A stretch of DNA of 64,000 nt, taken from Candidatus Melainabacteria bacterium. Its GTDB lineage: Bacteria > Cyanobacteriota > Vampirovibrionia > Gastranaerophilales > Gastranaerophilaceae. Numbering within the stretch: the first letter of the stretch is position 1; each line of letters starts with the position of its first letter. The notes under the pieces are model-generated. The model did no database searches and had not been told where the DNA came from. It saw only the letters and a program-made list of their open reading frames with translations. Location: assembly GCA_003258725.1 (NCBI GenBank), contig QHMG01000005.1, positions 124,001 through 188,000 on the forward strand, written 5' to 3'. This document shows positions 32,589 through 45,556 of the stretch, in pieces. The position numbers and the translations under genes were made by a program.

Positions 32589-32610
32589 ATTACCCAATCG
32601 GGTAATTTTT
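32589..32610 (+). terminator. Orphan hairpin upstream of the rRNA promoter
   Basis: ATTACCC-AATC-GGGTAAT followed by T5 points to termination on the plus strand, yet the only gene upstream is on the minus strand. It may shield the rRNA promoter or end a short unseen transcript. Confidence 0.6.
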
Positions 32611-32669
32611 CAAAAAGACTAAATTTTGAAGAAATGTAAACAAAATAAAAAATAATTTTAAAAAAGGTG

Positions 32670-32700
32670 TTGACAAAAAAAATTGAAGTTGTAACATAAT
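32670..32700 (+). promoter_or_regulatory. rRNA operon promoter
   Basis: TTGACA at 32670-32675. The best -10 candidates are TAACAT (32692, spacer 16) or CATAAT (32695, spacer 19). An AT-rich, UP-like tract lies just upstream (A/T run 32641-32665). Confidence 0.6.
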
Positions 32701-33035
32701 AAGTACGGAAGCGAATGAAACGCAAAACGTAATCAAGAGCAACCGTTAAGGAATTAGAGGAATGGCCCTAGAAAAGATTTTAAATCTGCCACTTCCAAAC
32801 CCAGCCGAAGGGATTACTTATTAGAAGTAATGTTAAGGACACAATAAACCTTAATTTATTGGTGCCGAGTAAAGAGACTGAACATTGAAAAAAGAATAGC
32901 TGAAAACGACTAAATATACTTGTTGATTCTAACAAAATATGATTTAGGACAAAATACACAAGCAAAAGCTAGTGTTAAAACAACGTCGAGCAGTTTATCG
33001 ATTAGCCTCGATAAACGATGGACATAAACTTTCTG
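32701..33035 (+). other. Long rRNA leader with several hairpins
   Basis: About 335 bases are transcribed before 16S. Pairings visible: GGAA-TGGC with GCCACTTCC (near 32760 and 32790), GTAATC with GATTAC, ATTACTT/AAGTAAT, TTAAGG/CCTTAA and the perfect 9-bp hairpin GTTTATCGA/TCGATAAAC at 32993-33016. No tRNA or open frame is seen. The last hairpin may mark RNase III processing; the rest is longer and more structured than a plain leader needs. Confidence 0.55.
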
Positions 33036-34558
<1,523 letters not shown>

Positions 34559-34874
34559 CTAGGGAGATTAAACGGTAGCAACTCTAGGTTGCATATGTAA
34601 ACCGTTCATCCCAAGGTCGTAACTTGATGAAACCGATAAGTTTTAACTAAATCATTTTGATTATCGGTGGAGAGTTAATCTCAAGTATATGTTTTCAGGC
34701 TGTTCCTCTTTCAATGCTCGTCATTGAAATTGTACATTGAAAATTGCATAAGATTATAAGCGTAAATATCATTTGGATATTTTAAGTATTGAGAAATACT
34801 GTTATCTAAAAAGATATGCGTAAATCATCAATGATAACTACAATTGAGTTTATCGAAAGACAAACTCAGTATTA
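34559..34874 (+). other. 16S-23S spacer without tRNA
   Basis: About 316 bases. I see no tRNA-Ile or tRNA-Ala cloverleaf. Several AT-rich hairpins are possible (GAGTTTATCG...CAAACTC near 34850). Confidence 0.8.
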
Positions 34875-37883
<3,009 letters not shown>

Positions 37884-37974
37884 AAATTCTAGGTTATACT
37901 AGAGGTTAGATGAATTGCGCAAGTCGCTTTTAATCTTTATGCAGCTTTCAACGCACAGCGTGTTTAAAAGAATT

Positions 37975-38091
37975 CGCTGGTGTCCAAGAGTGAGGAAACC
38001 ACCCGTTCCCATCCCGAACACGGTCGTAAAGACTCATTTCAGTGAAAATACTTGGCGGGCCACCGCCTGGGAAGATAACCCGATGCCAGCA
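37975..38091 (+). rRNA. rrf: 5S ribosomal RNA
   Basis: GCTGG at the 5' end pairs with CCAGC at the 3' end. The internal CCATCCCGAACACGG and GGGAAGATAACCCGATG segments are those of 5S. It follows 23S by about 90 bases. Confidence 0.92.
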
Positions 38092-38101
38092 TCTAATTTT
38101 C

Positions 38102-38136
38102 AAAAGCCTTGAATGAAAAATCATTTGAGGCTTTTT
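38102..38136 (+). terminator. rRNA operon terminator
   Basis: AAAAGCCT-TGAATGA, AAAA loop, TCATTTG-AGGCTTTTTT gives a long stem with a T6 run. Confidence 0.9.
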
Positions 38137-38171
38137 TAATTCCTATTTTAGAGAGTAATAAATAACAGGGA

Positions 38172-38392
38172 ATGAGGGTTTTTGTGAAAAGAAATATATT
38201 ATTGGTAAAATTATTGATAATTTTAAGCATTCTTGAATTTATAACTTAAAAACTAATACTGCGAATTCTTTGAATAAAAAATTATATAAAGCCACTGATA
38301 AAGGTGTTATTCATATTGCAGGTAAAGTGTTGTTTATTGGTGGAAGAAAAAATCTTAAAGCAGTAGATAATATCGTTATTTTCAAATTTTAA
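38172..38392 (+). pseudogene. Probable frameshifted small exported protein
   Basis: An ATG with AGGGA upstream begins a 25-codon frame resembling a signal peptide (NILLVKLLIILSILEFIT) and stops. In the +2 frame the reading continues from about 38242 as YNLKTNTANSLNKKLYKA and GVIHIAGKVLFIGGRKNL up to 38392. Joined by one shift this would make a 70-residue exported protein. Homology is unknown, so the call is tentative. Confidence 0.4.
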
Positions 38393-38569
38393 AATTATAT
38401 GTATTAATTCACGTAAATTATAATAGAAAGACGTTTTTTGTTTGTAATAGTTTGTAAAGTTGAATGTAAAAAGTCTAAAAGTTAGCTATAATAACTATAT
38501 TATATGTTATTATGTTATGGGTATTATATTTTTAAGACAAATTTCTATATTTACGTGTTTTAAGTGTGA

Positions 38570-38575
38570 TATACT
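38570..38575 (+). promoter_or_regulatory. Extended -10 promoter of the 38605 gene
   Basis: TGATATACT gives TGn plus TATACT, the same form as the def and gdhA promoters. Confidence 0.5.
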
Positions 38576-38604
38576 GATAAAACAATATATAGGAGATATT
38601 ATAA

Positions 38605-39744
38605 ATGGTTGATATTAATATTAACTTAAATGGTGCAGAAGGTCCGAAAAAGAAAAATAACAACGATGTTCCAAGTTATTTAGAAGGTGATAATTCCGCC
38701 AAACCGTCGGGTAGCATTTTTGGTGATTATCAATACAAACCCAAAGAAACAAAAGTTGATTATAGCAAAAAATCATCTCAAAAACAAAACGCTGGTAACA
38801 AGCCTATGCAACAAGTCGATGAAAGTTACAAAATGCCTGAAAAAACAGACTTATCTGTAATCGGACAATTAAAAAAACAAAACAAAAAATTGGACGATGC
38901 TTTAAGCAAACCTGCTTTTGAAATGACTAAGGCTGAAAAACAAGAAGCTCAAAAATTAAATAAATCGGAGTCAAAAAGAGTTGCATACCAAAAGGAGCAA
39001 CAAGAACGTCAGGATGCAATAAAACAATATAGACGTTATATTGATTATTACAAAATTGATGTAACAGGTATGTCTGCAGATGAAATTAAAGCAGCAGCAC
39101 TAGATGCGAAAGAATCGGCTCGTGAAGCTCATCGAAAAAATGCACAATCTGATCCGTTTACTGATTATCAACAAAAAGTTGATGAATTTAACGAAATATT
39201 CGATGATATTGATATTGATAGAGCTATTGATAATTCATTTGATAATTCAATGAATAAAGGTAGTAAATTTAGAAAAACTACTGTATTTGGCGACAAGCCA
39301 GGTTACGAAGGTAATATTGGCGGTCAAAATTTTAAGTTATATCGTAGAAAAAATGAAATGCAACTTGGTAATCAATACTTAGGCAAAATTGGTAACAAGC
39401 AAGTAAGTGTTGAAGAACGTGAAAGACTAATTAGTGGTGCTGGCAGTTATGCAGGGAAAATTGGTGAAAACGGAATTAGCATTTCATCTAAACCGTCTCC
39501 TGTTTCTGACTTCAAGGTTGTATATAGCGGAACATACAAAGGCAAAAGTTTTAGCGTATCTTTGAACAGAAATATGAATGCCGTAGACGGAAAGATTATG
39601 ACAGGTTCTTATGACAACCAAAAAGTTCATATTAATACCGAAAAAAATATTGGTGGTAACAGTAAGAGTGTTCAAGGCGATAAAATTCCAAAAGATTTTG
39701 CTGATGTAGTTGCATTACTTTTTGTAATTCATAGCGAAAACTAA
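38605..39744 (+). CDS. Orphan protein with disordered N-terminus, 379 aa
   Basis: Not recognised. Residues 1-170 are Lys/Gln/Asn-rich and probably disordered or helical. Residues 215-360 contain short beta-strand repeats of the form Y-x-G-x-I-G (KPGYEGNIGGQNFKL, NQYLGKIGNKQV, GSYAGKIGENGI, YSGTYKGKSFSVSL), which suggests a beta-sheet adhesin-like or regulatory domain. There is no Sec signal and no membrane segment. AGGAG lies 9 bases before the ATG. Confidence 0.75.
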   Translation: MVDININLNGAEGPKKKNNNDVPSYLEGDNSAKPSGSIFGDYQYKPKETKVDYSKKSSQKQNAGNKPMQQVDESYKMPEKTDLSVIGQLKKQNKKLDDALSKPAFEMTKAEKQEAQKLNKSESKRVAYQKEQQERQDAIKQYRRYIDYYKIDVTGMSADEIKAAALDAKESAREAHRKNAQSDPFTDYQQKVDEFNEIFDDIDIDRAIDNSFDNSMNKGSKFRKTTVFGDKPGYEGNIGGQNFKLYRRKNEMQLGNQYLGKIGNKQVSVEERERLISGAGSYAGKIGENGISISSKPSPVSDFKVVYSGTYKGKSFSVSLNRNMNAVDGKIMTGSYDNQKVHINTEKNIGGNSKSVQGDKIPKDFADVVALLFVIHSEN

Positions 39745-39762
39745 TTATTAATTGATATTTAT

Positions 39763-39792
39763 AAAAGGGCGGAATTTTATTTCCGCCCTTTT
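39763..39792 (+). terminator. Terminator of the 38605-39744 gene
   Basis: A 12-bp stem (AAAAGGGCGGAA) with a 6-base loop and T5. Confidence 0.9.
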
Positions 39793-39867
39793 TGTTTTTC
39801 AGGGTTGTATGTTTAGCAATAATACGATATAATAATTATTATTACAACTGAATTGAGGTGTTTTAGT

Positions 39868-40773
39868 ATGAAAAAATTATTAGCTTTCAGTTTAGCAGAA
39901 GTTTTGATTGCGCTTTCAATTGTTGGAATTGTTGGGGCTTTGACTTTGCCAAACGTTAAAAAGACATATATGCAAAAAGAAGCTCACGCAAAAGCTACAA
40001 AAGTTCAACATGTTTTAGATACTGCAACTATAGCTTTAGTTAAAGATAAAGGTTCTTTAGATGCTGTTGTTAGAGGTATAAGTGATAAAGAGGATCGTTC
40101 TATGGCTTTTTTAGATGCTTATGCAAAATATATGAAATTTACTAATGTTTGTGGTAAAACAAGTTCTTCTACTGCATGTTTTCCAACAGGTGCATTCGCT
40201 GATCCTTTAAATACATCTGCTAAAATATCTTATGAAGGAAAAACTTGTCAAACTGAAAAAGGAGCGCTTGTATGTACAGTAGGTACTCCAACTTTCAAAC
40301 CTTACTTTACTCCTTTATATCCAAATTGTTCGCCTTGTTTTATGTTAATGGGTAAAATGAACTGCACGGGTGCGTGGAGATGTGTTGTTACATCAGTTCC
40401 TGGAGATAATTCATCAGATTGCGCTACTGCAATCTTAAATGATGGTACTGCAATTGCTTTTTGTGATGTATCTGATAATAAGCCGAATTGTACACCAAGC
40501 ACTTCTATAGGCAGAAGAGGTCTTATGGCTTCTGCTTCAATTAGCGCTAATTATTGCCCTTCTGTAGCAGTATATTTTAGTATAAAAGGTGCAAAACAAC
40601 AAAATACTTTAGCTATGTCTAGAAATGTCTTTTTTGGATATTTAACAGATGAAGGATTTAATGATACATATAAAAGCATTGCATCTATTTCTGCTGGTGC
40701 ATTCAATGATGATATTATAACAACAGACGTAGACACTAGTACGTCTGGTGGTTTTGTATTAGGAGGGTTCTAA
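39868..40773 (+). CDS. Type IV pilin-like protein (prepilin), 301 aa
   Basis: MKKLLAFSLAEVLIALSIVGIVGALTLPNV is a class III signal: short basic leader, then the F-S-L-A-E-V-L helix with Glu at +5. Residue -1 would be Ala rather than the usual Gly. The rest is Cys-rich (about 15 Cys), so a disulfide-bonded extracellular domain is likely. The frame opens five codons earlier with TTG, but this ATG has GAGGTG at good spacing. It is a lone gene, not in a pilus operon. Confidence 0.85.
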   Translation: MKKLLAFSLAEVLIALSIVGIVGALTLPNVKKTYMQKEAHAKATKVQHVLDTATIALVKDKGSLDAVVRGISDKEDRSMAFLDAYAKYMKFTNVCGKTSSSTACFPTGAFADPLNTSAKISYEGKTCQTEKGALVCTVGTPTFKPYFTPLYPNCSPCFMLMGKMNCTGAWRCVVTSVPGDNSSDCATAILNDGTAIAFCDVSDNKPNCTPSTSIGRRGLMASASISANYCPSVAVYFSIKGAKQQNTLAMSRNVFFGYLTDEGFNDTYKSIASISAGAFNDDIITTDVDTSTSGGFVLGGF

Positions 40774-40796
40774 TTAAAATAAATTAGACTTTGAAC

Positions 40797-42050
40797 TTAT
40801 AAGCAAGTTTTGAAATCCAAGATGAAATCTTCAAATTCATTTTGGATTTCTCTTGTTGTAATATCACTTAAACCTATTGTATAATTTTTATTTTCAGGAC
40901 TATCTAAACCATTGTGAATTGCTTCAACTTCAATGGAATTAGATTTTTGAGTTAGTTTAAATTCGCTTTCTTGTCTTTTATTTACGAACTTAACTGAAAA
41001 ACTATCATCAGTTTCTACAAAAGGTGTTTCAGTATTAAATAAAACATCTTTGTATTCTTCAATAAGTTCTTCTATTGCAGGTTTGACAATTTTTTCCACT
41101 TTTTTATGGAAAATTTGTCTAAATAATTTAAAATCTTTTGGGTTTGCTTGAGACGTTTGGGTGTTGTTATCTAGCCAATTGTCATTTTTTTTTTGAGAAC
41201 TTTGTACAATGTGTAAAAAGTTTGGTGAGGTTTTAGCTAGTTCTAAGCCTTCTTTCAAAATTTGTTCAATTTCGTCATAATCTCTATTTTCTACAGGACA
41301 AACAACTGCGCAAATTGCTTCATCTGCGCCAACTGCTTTGTTAATTCTGTTCCATACAACCATTGCACCTTCTAGGTTTGTGTTTTCAAGTAACAAATAA
41401 AAAGTATCTTTTGATTTTGTTTGGGCAACTGTATCGGTTGCACGTGTGTTGCTTTTAATTGTATCAATCATATTATCAATACTTGGTTGTAATCTTGAAT
41501 TTTTGTTAGGTTCAAGAGCAACAAAAACACCGTCAATACCCTTATTTCTTAAATAGTCGATTTCGTTTTGAAAAACTCTATCGCTATATTTTGGTGTATA
41601 GAAACCTGTTTTATCATCGAAGGCGTTCAGTTGAGTTAAAAGTTTTTCATATTTTTTATGTTGTTGACGAAGTTCATTTTTTTGTAAACTCCAAATAGTT
41701 CTCATCAAGATTTCAGAGTTGCCGTATTGTATTGAAAGAACATCGCTAATACCAATTTTATTAGCAACTTTAATGAAGGTTGGATTATAGCTTTCAACCA
41801 ACAAAATAATTGGAATAGAAGATATTTCTTTAATTTTTTTGATTAAGTCTAGGCAGAATGGTTCTTCCATTGAGTTTTGGCAATTAATAATAATTGCTTG
41901 TGGCTTTTCAGACTCAACTGTTTCCAAGGTATTTTGGTAATTTCTGATTAAAATACTATCAATGTTTCTAAGTTGTACTAATTCAGAGCTTAATAAGCCA
42001 ATCATTGATTCGTTGTTAGTTACTAAAATAATGTTTGTTCCTGAATACAT
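40797..42050 (-). CDS. Degenerate receiver plus GGDEF-like protein
   Basis: A 417-residue signalling protein. The first 125 residues have a response-regulator fold (NIILVTNNESMIGLLSSEL, IIINCQNSMEEP, IPIILLVES) but the phosphoacceptor Asp is Asn and the acidic pair and Lys are not evident. Residues 150-275 resemble a GGDEF domain without a GGDEF signature. The C-terminal part is unique. It is last in the ftsEX operon, 11 bases after the HDOD gene. It is probably a binding rather than an enzymatic protein. Confidence 0.72.
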   Translation of the reverse strand: MYSGTNIILVTNNESMIGLLSSELVQLRNIDSILIRNYQNTLETVESEKPQAIIINCQNSMEEPFCLDLIKKIKEISSIPIILLVESYNPTFIKVANKIGISDVLSIQYGNSEILMRTIWSLQKNELRQQHKKYEKLLTQLNAFDDKTGFYTPKYSDRVFQNEIDYLRNKGIDGVFVALEPNKNSRLQPSIDNMIDTIKSNTRATDTVAQTKSKDTFYLLLENTNLEGAMVVWNRINKAVGADEAICAVVCPVENRDYDEIEQILKEGLELAKTSPNFLHIVQSSQKKNDNWLDNNTQTSQANPKDFKLFRQIFHKKVEKIVKPAIEELIEEYKDVLFNTETPFVETDDSFSVKFVNKRQESEFKLTQKSNSIEVEAIHNGLDSPENKNYTIGLSDITTREIQNEFEDFILDFKTCL

Positions 42051-42061
42051 ATTTGCCTCTT

Positions 42062-42862
42062 CTATGATGATAATTCACTGATTAATATATCTGCTTTTCT
42101 TAGTATACTATCTCTTAAAATTGAAGGTTGGTCAAGTTTAAGATTTAGATTTTTTATGTAGTCGTAATTTATATCTCCGTTAAAATTATCTTGAGTTAAT
42201 TTATCAACAAGATACACCAAAGAGCATTCTTTAGGTACAGATGCTAAGTTTGGCGTATGGTGATATTTTATAACGTTTGTTAGCAAGATAGGAAGTTGCC
42301 ATTTTTTAGAAAGTTCTGCCCCAACTTCTGCGTGGTCAGTACCGAAGAACATTTTTTCAGTTTCAATTATGTCGTTACCATTTGCGACTAATTCTTTAAC
42401 CTTGTTACAAATGGTTTTATCTTGCATATTAAGAATAATTTTTCCAATATCGTGTAAAAAGCCAATAACGAAGGCTTCTTCTGAGTCCATAATGTTTAAG
42501 TATTGTGCTATATATTCGCAACCGACAGCTGTTGTAATTGAATGTTTCCAAAGGTCTTTGTTTTCTTCTGAAGAAAACATTGGTTTCATTGCAACTGCAA
42601 CAATAATGTTTTTTGCTTGATTCATACCTAAAAGAGCTAAGGCTCTTGTTATTGAGGTAATTTGTTGTGCAAATCCATAATATGCGGAATTAACAAGGTT
42701 TAAAACCTTTAAACTTAAAGATTGGTCATAGCTGATTATATCTCCTAAATCTTTGATGCTAGAATTAGGATCTTTGACAATATTCAATGCCTGTATAACC
42801 ACGTTAGGCATAGCAGGTACATTCTTTAAATTATTTATAAGTTTAGTTGTTTCGTTATTCAT
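42062..42862 (-). CDS. HDOD-domain signalling protein
   Basis: A 266-residue HDOD protein. The fold signatures are LPAMPNVVIQALNIVKDPNSSI-like, ISYDQSLSLKVLNLVNSAYYGF, ITRALALLGMNQAKNII and GFLHDIGKIILNM, where one HD remains. HDOD proteins act in signalling, often with c-di-GMP or receiver proteins. It lies 2 bases after ftsX and 11 bases before the receiver-GGDEF gene, so the three are probably co-transcribed. The ATG has no strong site, and coupling is likely. Confidence 0.88.
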   Translation of the reverse strand: MNNETTKLINNLKNVPAMPNVVIQALNIVKDPNSSIKDLGDIISYDQSLSLKVLNLVNSAYYGFAQQITSITRALALLGMNQAKNIIVAVAMKPMFSSEENKDLWKHSITTAVGCEYIAQYLNIMDSEEAFVIGFLHDIGKIILNMQDKTICNKVKELVANGNDIIETEKMFFGTDHAEVGAELSKKWQLPILLTNVIKYHHTPNLASVPKECSLVYLVDKLTQDNFNGDINYDYIKNLNLKLDQPSILRDSILRKADILISELSS

Positions 42863-42864
42863 TT

Positions 42865-43776
42865 TTATACTTGTAAGTGTTTTTTGATTGATAAGAAGCT
42901 ACCACCAGCACCAAACGCAATACCCATAACAATTGTTGCTACAATTACGATGTTTCCTGCAAATACAGGTGATGGAATTACAAAGAATTTGTGAATATTA
43001 TTCAACATATTTTGTACAATATCAATAGGGATTAATGCAATAAGTGCACCGACAAAACCATATAACGCACCTTGCATAATCAACGGAATTCTAATATACC
43101 AATTACTTACGCCCATCAGACGCATGATTTCGATTTCATCTTTTCTTGATTGGATTACAAGTTGAATTGTATTATTAATAATCGTTATTGTCAGTATCGC
43201 TACAATGATTACAACGATTACTGTTGTAGTGTTTACGACCTTGTTTAAGACTTGAATTTTCTTCGCTAGGTCTTGAGCATAACTCATATCTTCTACAACC
43301 GATAGAGCTTTAATCTTGCTAAATACTTCGTTTGTATTTTCTGGTTTGTCAACCTTTACGTGTAATGTATCAGGTAAAGGATTGTCGATATCAGATATAT
43401 CAAGCTCACGTTTTAAATCAGACCAAGATTTTTCTTTTGGAATAATCTTAACTTTTTCAACATGATCGAATTCTTTAATTCTTTCTGCAACAATGTTTGC
43501 ATCTGCGTTAGATTTTAAATATACAGAAATTTCTAGCACATTACCTAACTCATGCGCAAATGATGAAACTGAAAGAGTTGTTCTAAGTAGAGCTCCAAAC
43601 AAGGTTAAAATAGCAGCCATGGTTGTAATTATAGCCAAATTGATTAAACCTGTTCGTTTAATATCGTTAAATATTTCAACAGACATACGGTAAACAATTC
43701 TAATTTCTGTCAACCAGTCTTTTGGAATATGATTTTTAACTTTCTTTTTTAGTTTTTGGGCTTTTGAATTATTCAT
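42865..43776 (-). CDS. ftsX: Cell division protein FtsX
   Basis: Membrane partner of FtsE; it relays ATP hydrolysis to peptidoglycan hydrolases at the septum. One N-terminal helix (LAIITTMAAILTLFGALL), an extracytoplasmic domain (about 75-190) and three further helices at the C-terminus (VIVVIIVAILTITIINN and after) match FtsX. From the ATG overlapping the ftsE stop it has 303 residues. The frame is open further upstream but runs inside ftsE. Confidence 0.93.
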   Translation of the reverse strand: MNNSKAQKLKKKVKNHIPKDWLTEIRIVYRMSVEIFNDIKRTGLINLAIITTMAAILTLFGALLRTTLSVSSFAHELGNVLEISVYLKSNADANIVAERIKEFDHVEKVKIIPKEKSWSDLKRELDISDIDNPLPDTLHVKVDKPENTNEVFSKIKALSVVEDMSYAQDLAKKIQVLNKVVNTTTVIVVIIVAILTITIINNTIQLVIQSRKDEIEIMRLMGVSNWYIRIPLIMQGALYGFVGALIALIPIDIVQNMLNNIHKFFVIPSPVFAGNIVIVATIVMGIAFGAGGSFLSIKKHLQV

Positions 43777-44443
43777 AAGTACCGTCCTGAACATCACGAA
43801 TAATTTCACCGTTATCAAGCGTAATTACACGTTTTCTAAAGTAATTTACCATGTTTTGGTCGTGAGTTGATACAATAACTGTAATGCCTCTTTGGTTAAT
43901 TTGGTCAAGAATTTGCATAACTTCCAATGAGTTTTTAGGGTCTAAGTTACCAGTAGGTTCGTCGGCAATCAAAAGAGGTGGACCATTAACGATAGCTCTT
44001 GCGATACTAACACGTTGTTGTTCACCACCAGAAAGTTCGCTAGGTCTAGCTTTCATTTTATCAATTAGACCTACAACTTTAAGTGCACCTGTAACTCTTG
44101 CATGAACCTCTTTTGAGCTGATACCCAATGTTCGGATTACATAAGCAACATTATCGTATACAGTTTGATTTTGAAGTAATTTGTAATCTTGGAATACAAT
44201 ACCCATACAACGTCTTAAATTAGGCACTTTTTCTGGAGGTAAGTTTGCGATGTTGATACCACCGATAATTACAGTACCAGAAGAAGGTGTTTCTTCTTTG
44301 TAAAGCATTTTTATCAAGGTTGATTTACCAGCACCAGACTTACCTACGATGAATACAAATTCACCTGATAAAATATCTAAGTCTACGCTTTTTAGGGCGT
44401 ATTTGTTTTTATATTTTTTTGTTACCGAGCGTAACTGTATCAT
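43769..44443 (-). CDS. ftsE: Cell division ATP-binding protein FtsE
   Basis: ABC ATPase with Walker A GKSGAGKS, Q-loop VFQDYKLL, signature LSGGEQQR and Walker B LLIADEPTGNLD, plus the H-loop STHD. It is 224 residues long and overlaps ftsX by 8 bases, the normal ftsEX order. It starts one base after the transketolase-half stop, so that enzyme gene leads the operon. Confidence 0.95.
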   Translation of the reverse strand: MIQLRSVTKKYKNKYALKSVDLDILSGEFVFIVGKSGAGKSTLIKMLYKEETPSSGTVIIGGINIANLPPEKVPNLRRCMGIVFQDYKLLQNQTVYDNVAYVIRTLGISSKEVHARVTGALKVVGLIDKMKARPSELSGGEQQRVSIARAIVNGPPLLIADEPTGNLDPKNSLEVMQILDQINQRGITVIVSTHDQNMVNYFRKRVITLDNGEIIRDVQDGTYE

Positions 44444-44444
44444 G

Positions 44445-45398
44445 TTATTTTAATTCCATTAATTTTGTAATATCTTCTGCCAATTCAGTAGAGTTCAAAC
44501 GATAGTATTTCATCAAATTGTCGAAGTCACCAGATTGACCGAAAGTATCTTGAACGCCTAATCTGTGGACTGGTACAGGGTGAAATTCAGAAAGAACTTC
44601 ACATACTGCTGAGCCAACACCACCAATTACAGAGTGGTTTTCAACTGTGATTACAAAACCTGTTTTCTTAGCTGATTCAATAACTGTTGTTTTGTCCATT
44701 GGTTTAACCATTGGCATGTGAACGATTTCTACATCAATACCTTGTTTTGCAAGTATTTCTGATGCTTCAATAACTTCTGCTGTAGTTTCACCGTTAGTAA
44801 CGATAGTTACATCTTTACCTTCTTTTAATACAACAGCTTTTGTCATATCAAATTTGTGACCTTCTTCAAATACATCAGGTACATTTGAACGAGGAACACG
44901 AATGTAAACAGGTCCAAAGTGATTAGCTGCATATTTTACAGCCGCATTCATTTCAGCGCAATCAGAAGGAACTAAAACTTGCATTCCTGGGATACCACGC
45001 ATTAAAGAAACATCTTCTAATGATTGGTGAGTAGCGCCGTCTTCGCCAACAGTAATACCGCCGTGAGTACCAACAACTTTAACGTTGAAACCAGCGTAGC
45101 AAATACCGTTTCTAACTTGGTCATAGTTTCTGCCTGTTGCAAACACTGCAAAGCTAGAAATAAATGGAATTTTACCAACTGTTGCTAAGCCAACTGCTGT
45201 TGTTGTCATATCTGCTTCTGCAATACCGCAATCGAACCATCTGTCTGGAAATTCTTTTGCGAAGATTGCTGTTTGAGTTGAACCTGCTAAATCTGAGTCA
45301 AGAACAACTACGTTTTTATTTTCTCTACCTACTTCAGCTAATGCTTTACCATAGGCTACACGGATTGATTTACGTTCTTTTTTGTTTACTGTCAACAT
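44445..45398 (-). CDS. Transketolase C-terminal half (split enzyme subunit)
   Basis: A 317-residue subunit with the pyrimidine-binding and C-terminal domains of a split transketolase: YGKALAEVGRENKNVVVLDSDLAGST, CGIAEADMTTTAVGLA (catalytic Glu), FAVFATGRNYDQVRN, HGGITVGEDGATHQSLED and VIGGVGSAVCEVL. The thiamine-pyrophosphate-binding N-terminal half is normally the adjacent gene but is not in this window. The start has AAGGAG. It leads the ftsEX operon, an unusual partner for a pentose-phosphate enzyme. Confidence 0.9.
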   Translation of the reverse strand: MLTVNKKERKSIRVAYGKALAEVGRENKNVVVLDSDLAGSTQTAIFAKEFPDRWFDCGIAEADMTTTAVGLATVGKIPFISSFAVFATGRNYDQVRNGICYAGFNVKVVGTHGGITVGEDGATHQSLEDVSLMRGIPGMQVLVPSDCAEMNAAVKYAANHFGPVYIRVPRSNVPDVFEEGHKFDMTKAVVLKEGKDVTIVTNGETTAEVIEASEILAKQGIDVEIVHMPMVKPMDKTTVIESAKKTGFVITVENHSVIGGVGSAVCEVLSEFHPVPVHRLGVQDTFGQSGDFDNLMKYYRLNSTELAEDITKLMELK

Positions 45399-45556
45399 TC
45401 ATTTTCTCCTTATATCTTCCTTTAGATATATTATATCACAAACAAATAAAATGAGGCTTAAAATTTGTTAACATGATTTACATAAAAGGGCAATTTCATG
45501 CAAAATCATAACTTTATTAATATATCAACTCACAACATAGGAATTTTTATACTTAA

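Noticed and set aside
32701..33000. A known riboswitch (SAM, lysine or glycine type) in the rRNA leader
   Set aside because: Short motifs such as GCCGAAGGG recall these classes, but the order and spacing of conserved blocks do not fit any of them.
34559..34874. tRNA-Ile or tRNA-Ala in the rRNA spacer
   Set aside because: No cloverleaf with a GTTCGA-type T-loop and matching acceptor could be found.
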